Of a stretch of 64,000 bases of DNA, positions 60,057 through 64,000 are shown piece after piece. Position 1 is the stretch's first letter. Each line of letters opens with the position of its first letter. Origin of the DNA: Physcia stellaris (Eukaryota; Ascomycota; Lecanoromycetes; Caliciales; Physciaceae); assembly GCA_018902385.1 (NCBI GenBank), contig JABSSW010000002.1, positions 558,001-622,000 on the forward strand, written 5' to 3'. The notes beneath the pieces were generated by a model, which did not search any database, was not told the DNA's origin, and saw only the letters and a program-made list of their open reading frames with translations. Made by a program: the position numbers and the translations under genes.

Positions 60057-63000
60057 CGTCTAGTTAATCAATAATACGTCTATTCAAGCACGACTCATGA
60101 TATTACAATAAATTTTCAATTTTTATCGCTCGTCGTGATACGCGAGCGTTCAAAAACAAAATTTCAAATCGATTAAGCTTTTCTGACGAGACAAACGACG
60201 AAAAACTTTGTTGATCAGACAAACGACTCAAAAGTTCTTTTGACGAGACAATTGACGAAAATCGTGAAATAACAAGTCGAATTTTCACGCAATCGACGAT
60301 AAAAGACGAAAATTGACACGATTAATTTTTTTTTCTTTTATCATTTTCAATTTTTCATTCTCAGTTATGATTCGAAATCATTACGAAACAACTTTTTTCG
60401 AATTTTTTACTTTGATGAAACAACGTTTCAAAATGTTACGCGTCAACGTGAATCGTATGTTTCATAAAATTAACGACAACTTTTTTGACGAAAATTTCGT
60501 TGATCAATTCAAACGTCGTCGATTTGTATCAACGATCGAATTCATAAAAGTGAAAAATGACGAAATCATTCATTTTTTGAATATCGTCATCATCGATCAA
60601 TTGAAATGATGAATCAATCATAAAGTCGTCGACTTTTTAAAGAAATTTGATCGATTACGCATCGATCGTGACAACTATTTGAACGTTTTGATTCAATATC
60701 AGAATTTGTACAATATTGTCAACGTCGATCGTGACGAGTTGATCAATACGAATGTCGAATTAAATGAAATTCGTCGAAAATTGAATATTTTGAAAAGCGA
60801 ATACGAAAAACAACGTGATTTACTCTTGATCAAACAAAAAAATTACTCTTTTTTGAAGAAAAATCACGATGTTTTGTTGATCAAGACTCGCGATCGTGCA
60901 CGAAACTTTGACGTCGACGATGAAAAAAACGACGATAAAATCAACGTAATTAATTTTTTTCAAAAAAACAAACGACGTTTCAAAACACATTCAGATTTTT
61001 TTAAATTCATCGATGAAGTAAAACTCATTTGACGTGTTTGAAAAACAAAAATACACGATAAAATGACGATTAACGTTGATCATTACGACACGAACATGAT
61101 CGCGATCATTATTGTAATTGACTGAATTGAAAATGATGTCGATAATCACATACAATCGATTCGTGATATTGATATGAATCATTTCAGAATTTGACATATG
61201 ATGTTGAAATTTTTGAACATTATTTACGAAAATTTTGATTTCAAACGCAATATGCGTAATCAATTTCGAACATTAATCATGAATATTCAAAATTTTCAAT
61301 TTTTTTATTTCATTTTTTTTCGTTTTAACAATTCAATTGATTATAGCGAAATCATCAAAATCGAAAAATTGATGAACAAAATTTTTTGAAATTTGAAAAA
61401 AACAATGAATGTATATTCACGTGAATTTATCATGTTCGATGAAATTCGAATCATTTTGCAACAAATATACAATCGACAATCGAATTTTCGAAAAAAAAAA
61501 ATCGCGACACGTCAATAACGTTTTGAATTGTTTCAATTCAAATCAATTTTTGTCGTTTCGATTTCGATGTTTTTTACGAAATTTGTTATCTCGATTTTTT
61601 TCGTGAAATTTGTCGTTCATTTTCATCTCAGCGTTGAAATCAAGACTCGTGATTCGATGACAAACAAATTGATCGTCACGAACAAATGTTTCACATGCGA
61701 TGAAATCGATCACGTATGAAAAAAATGCTCGAACGTTCACAAACATCAAAACGTCATTGACATAAAATGCAAATGTTTTACATGAACATGATCAGCGAAT
61801 CGAGCGAATTTGATTCGGAAAATTGATAACTCACATCAAAGACGCGATTGATGAGTGTTTAAGAATTTTCTTTATTCATCATGACGAATTGTTTGACTTT
61901 TTTGTCAAACGATTTCTAATTATCAATTGTACGTTGTCATTTAACGATAATAAACATAAATTAAAAGCTTTAATAAACATTGATGCAACTGATTATGCTT
62001 TCATTGATAAAGAAATTGCGCAATTTGTATGCAACATGTTGAGCATGAATTTCGTATTTTTATTAAAATCGAAATTCATTATCGAATTCGACGATCGTCA
62101 GATTTTTTCAATAATTCATGTCATTTATTTCAAGTTGACAATTGATTTGCATTTCGAATTGACAGTTTTTTTGTTCATCATCGATCTGAACAATCATTCG
62201 ATAATTTTAGAAAAATCGTGAATGAACAAACATGAAATTATTTTGAATATGATTTACGATAAATTGATTTTCAAATCGTTCAAATGTAATCATCATGACA
62301 ATATATTCATCAAAACAATGCAAATTCGACGTTTGAAAATTTTTGATTCAAATCGTCGATAAAACGTATTTAATTGACGTCGCGATATTTTTTTATCGAA
62401 AACAAATAACGCGAAACATATTGTTGCAATAAAATTTCGATATACGATTTTATTTCGTTCGCAATTTAGATTTTTAACGTTTTACGTACAAAACGAATCA
62501 AACGTATTCGATTCAAAATGTTTCGATTGTTTTATTCATTCGAAAATCGATCAAGATGACGAGTCGTTCGTCGTTGAATCAAATCATTCAAAAATTGATA
62601 TCACAACGATTACGAAACGACATTCGTCAAAAAAAAATTTGAAAAAACAACGCAACAAGCGTTGAAAAATCAAAAACAACAATTCGAAATTTTTTCATTT
62701 TCGAAATTGAATTCAAACGATTCGATGAATATCGCGATAATTGATGCGATTTTTTTGTTTATTCGTCGATTTCAAAATCGAAAACAAAAAATGCAATGTT
62801 TTTTCATTACGATTAATCAAATCGATTTCGCGTTCAAAACATTGCGAACAAATTTTGAATCGTTGAAAATTGTTGTCATGATCAAAAAAATTTTGAAACA
62901 CGAACAAATCAAATCGATTCTTGAACGTATAATGAAAAAAATATCGAAATATTTCAAACATTTGACAAAAATATTTGATTTTTAAAAAACAATTGAATTG

Positions 63001-64000
63001 TCGTCGCATCGAATTTACGATCACAAAATCGAATTTTTAAACGATAACAATACATTGTTTCGAAATCGAATATATTTTTTGTTCGAACTCAAACTTCAAA
63101 AATTCAAAAATATTTGAAAAATAATTTTCAAAAAAATTTCATCGTATTCAATCAAACAACATACGTTTCGTTCGTTTTATTTGCAATCAAATCAAATGAT
63201 CAATTACGTTTGTGTGTGAATTATCGACGATTTAATCACATCACGAAACGCAATCGATATTTCATTTTTTGATCGAAAAATTTTAATTAAAATGCAAAAT
63301 TGCAAATATTTGATCAAACTGAATATCATATCGATTTTCAACAAATTTCGAATGAAGTGAAAAAAATGAAAAATTCATCACATTCGTTATTTTCATGAAA
63401 TCGTACAAATATCGAATATTATTTTTCGAATTGATCAACGAATTCGCGAGTTGACAACATTACATGAACGATTTGTTGTTCAATTTTTTGAACGATTTTT
63501 GTCAAATTTATTTAAATGATATTTTCATTTACAGCAAATTCAAAAAAAACACATCGTTCACGTTCGTAAAATGTTGAAAAAATTCAAAAAAATCGAATTA
63601 CAAATGAATATTGAAAAATGCGAATTTTTCAAAAAAAAAATGACATTTTTGAACGTCATATTATCGATGAATGATTTTCGCATGAATTCGAAAAAAATAA
63701 AAATCATTGTCAATTGAAAACGTTTTACAAATTTGAAAAAAATGCAAATTTTCGTGAATTTCGTCAATTTTTACAAACGATTCATTCGTGACTTTTCGAA
63801 AAAAATTCGAATTTTCATTCGAATGATCAAAAAATTCGTGAATTTCGAATGAATTGTTGAAATCGAAAAAATTTTCAATTTTTTCAAAAAAACGATGATC
63901 GAAATTTTCATATTACGACATTACGATCGAATCAAACAAATCATTTTGAAAATTGATTTTTTTGATTACGTCAATGCGAAAATATTATTTCAATACGACG
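59879..64000 (+). mobile_element. Second Ty3/gypsy element, broken, 5' part only (runs off the window)
   Basis: An LTR-like start lies at 59879 to about 60108. A Gag-like polar region runs about 60310-61800, with a CCHC-type knuckle near 61,690. Then come an aspartic protease about 61820-62230 (legible as KALINIDATDYAFIDKEIAQ) and the first part of a reverse transcriptase from about 63,150. The window ends before integrase and the 3' LTR. It belongs to a different lineage from the copy at 3748-10268, judging by LTR sequence and protease. It is broken, with many interruptions. Confidence 0.75.

Noticed and set aside
1-64000. CRISPR arrays, bacterial operons or Shine-Dalgarno sites
   Set aside because: No regularly spaced short repeats were seen, and introns show the DNA is eukaryotic.

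Overview
The window comes from a filamentous ascomycete (Pezizomycotina-type). The reasons are short GT-AG introns of about 45-190 nt with CTGAC/CTAAC-like branch sites, typical ascomycete gene families, and two blocks of repeat DNA that have been mutated to extreme AT-richness. A gene-dense island of normal composition (about 10.64-52.26 kb) lies between these two blocks.

Left block (1-10,640): an unidentified degraded stretch (1-900); a heavily mutated Tad-like LINE on the minus strand (about 900-3,747 and 10,269-10,640); and a broken Ty3/gypsy element with two 309-bp LTRs (3,748-10,268) inserted inside the LINE. Right block (52,260-64,000): a broken Ty1/copia element with 193-bp LTRs (52,652-58,500), a MULE-like transposase relic (about 59.2-59.7 kb), and the 5' part of a second Ty3/gypsy element that runs off the window. 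The mutation signature is C-to-T at C followed by a pyrimidine (CpT and CpC, and RpG on the other strand). CpA/TpG and CpG are left largely intact. This is RIP-like, but not the CpA preference of Neurospora.

Island, left to right: a 126-bp foldback element at the boundary; a 170-bp relic of an acyl-CoA ligase; a small unrecognised four-exon gene (12,768-13,739, +); a five-exon gene joining a GIY-YIG nuclease-like domain to a C-terminal Zn2Cys6 cluster (14,843-17,130, +); a mitochondrial ACSF2-type acyl-CoA ligase (17,318-19,680, -); a Lam/Ysp2-type GRAM-VASt sterol-transfer protein (20,074-24,403, -); an Atg38/NRBF2-like MIT protein (24,891-26,482, +); a secreted protein with a CenC-like module (28,092-28,985, +); two unrecognised nuclear-type proteins (29,458-30,861, - and 31,836-32,504, +); a very large ZNFX1-type helicase with NF-X1 fingers (33,295-39,527, -); a PARP-type zinc-finger protein (41,047-42,623, -); a mitochondrial helical-repeat protein (43,122-45,956, +); a small putative secreted protein (46,748-47,560, -); a 320-bp MITE-like element (48,650-48,969); and the Tudor-SN nuclease SND1 (49,254-52,057, +).

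These look like independent housekeeping and regulatory genes, not one operon-like cluster. Two are relevant to RNA silencing or RNA decay (ZNFX1-type helicase and SND1). Both carry a single defect in otherwise well-kept frames: an in-frame TAG in the helicase and a one-base shift in a G-run in SND1. All exon models come from reading the sequence by eye and were checked only for phase consistency. I recognised no tRNA, rRNA or CRISPR array.
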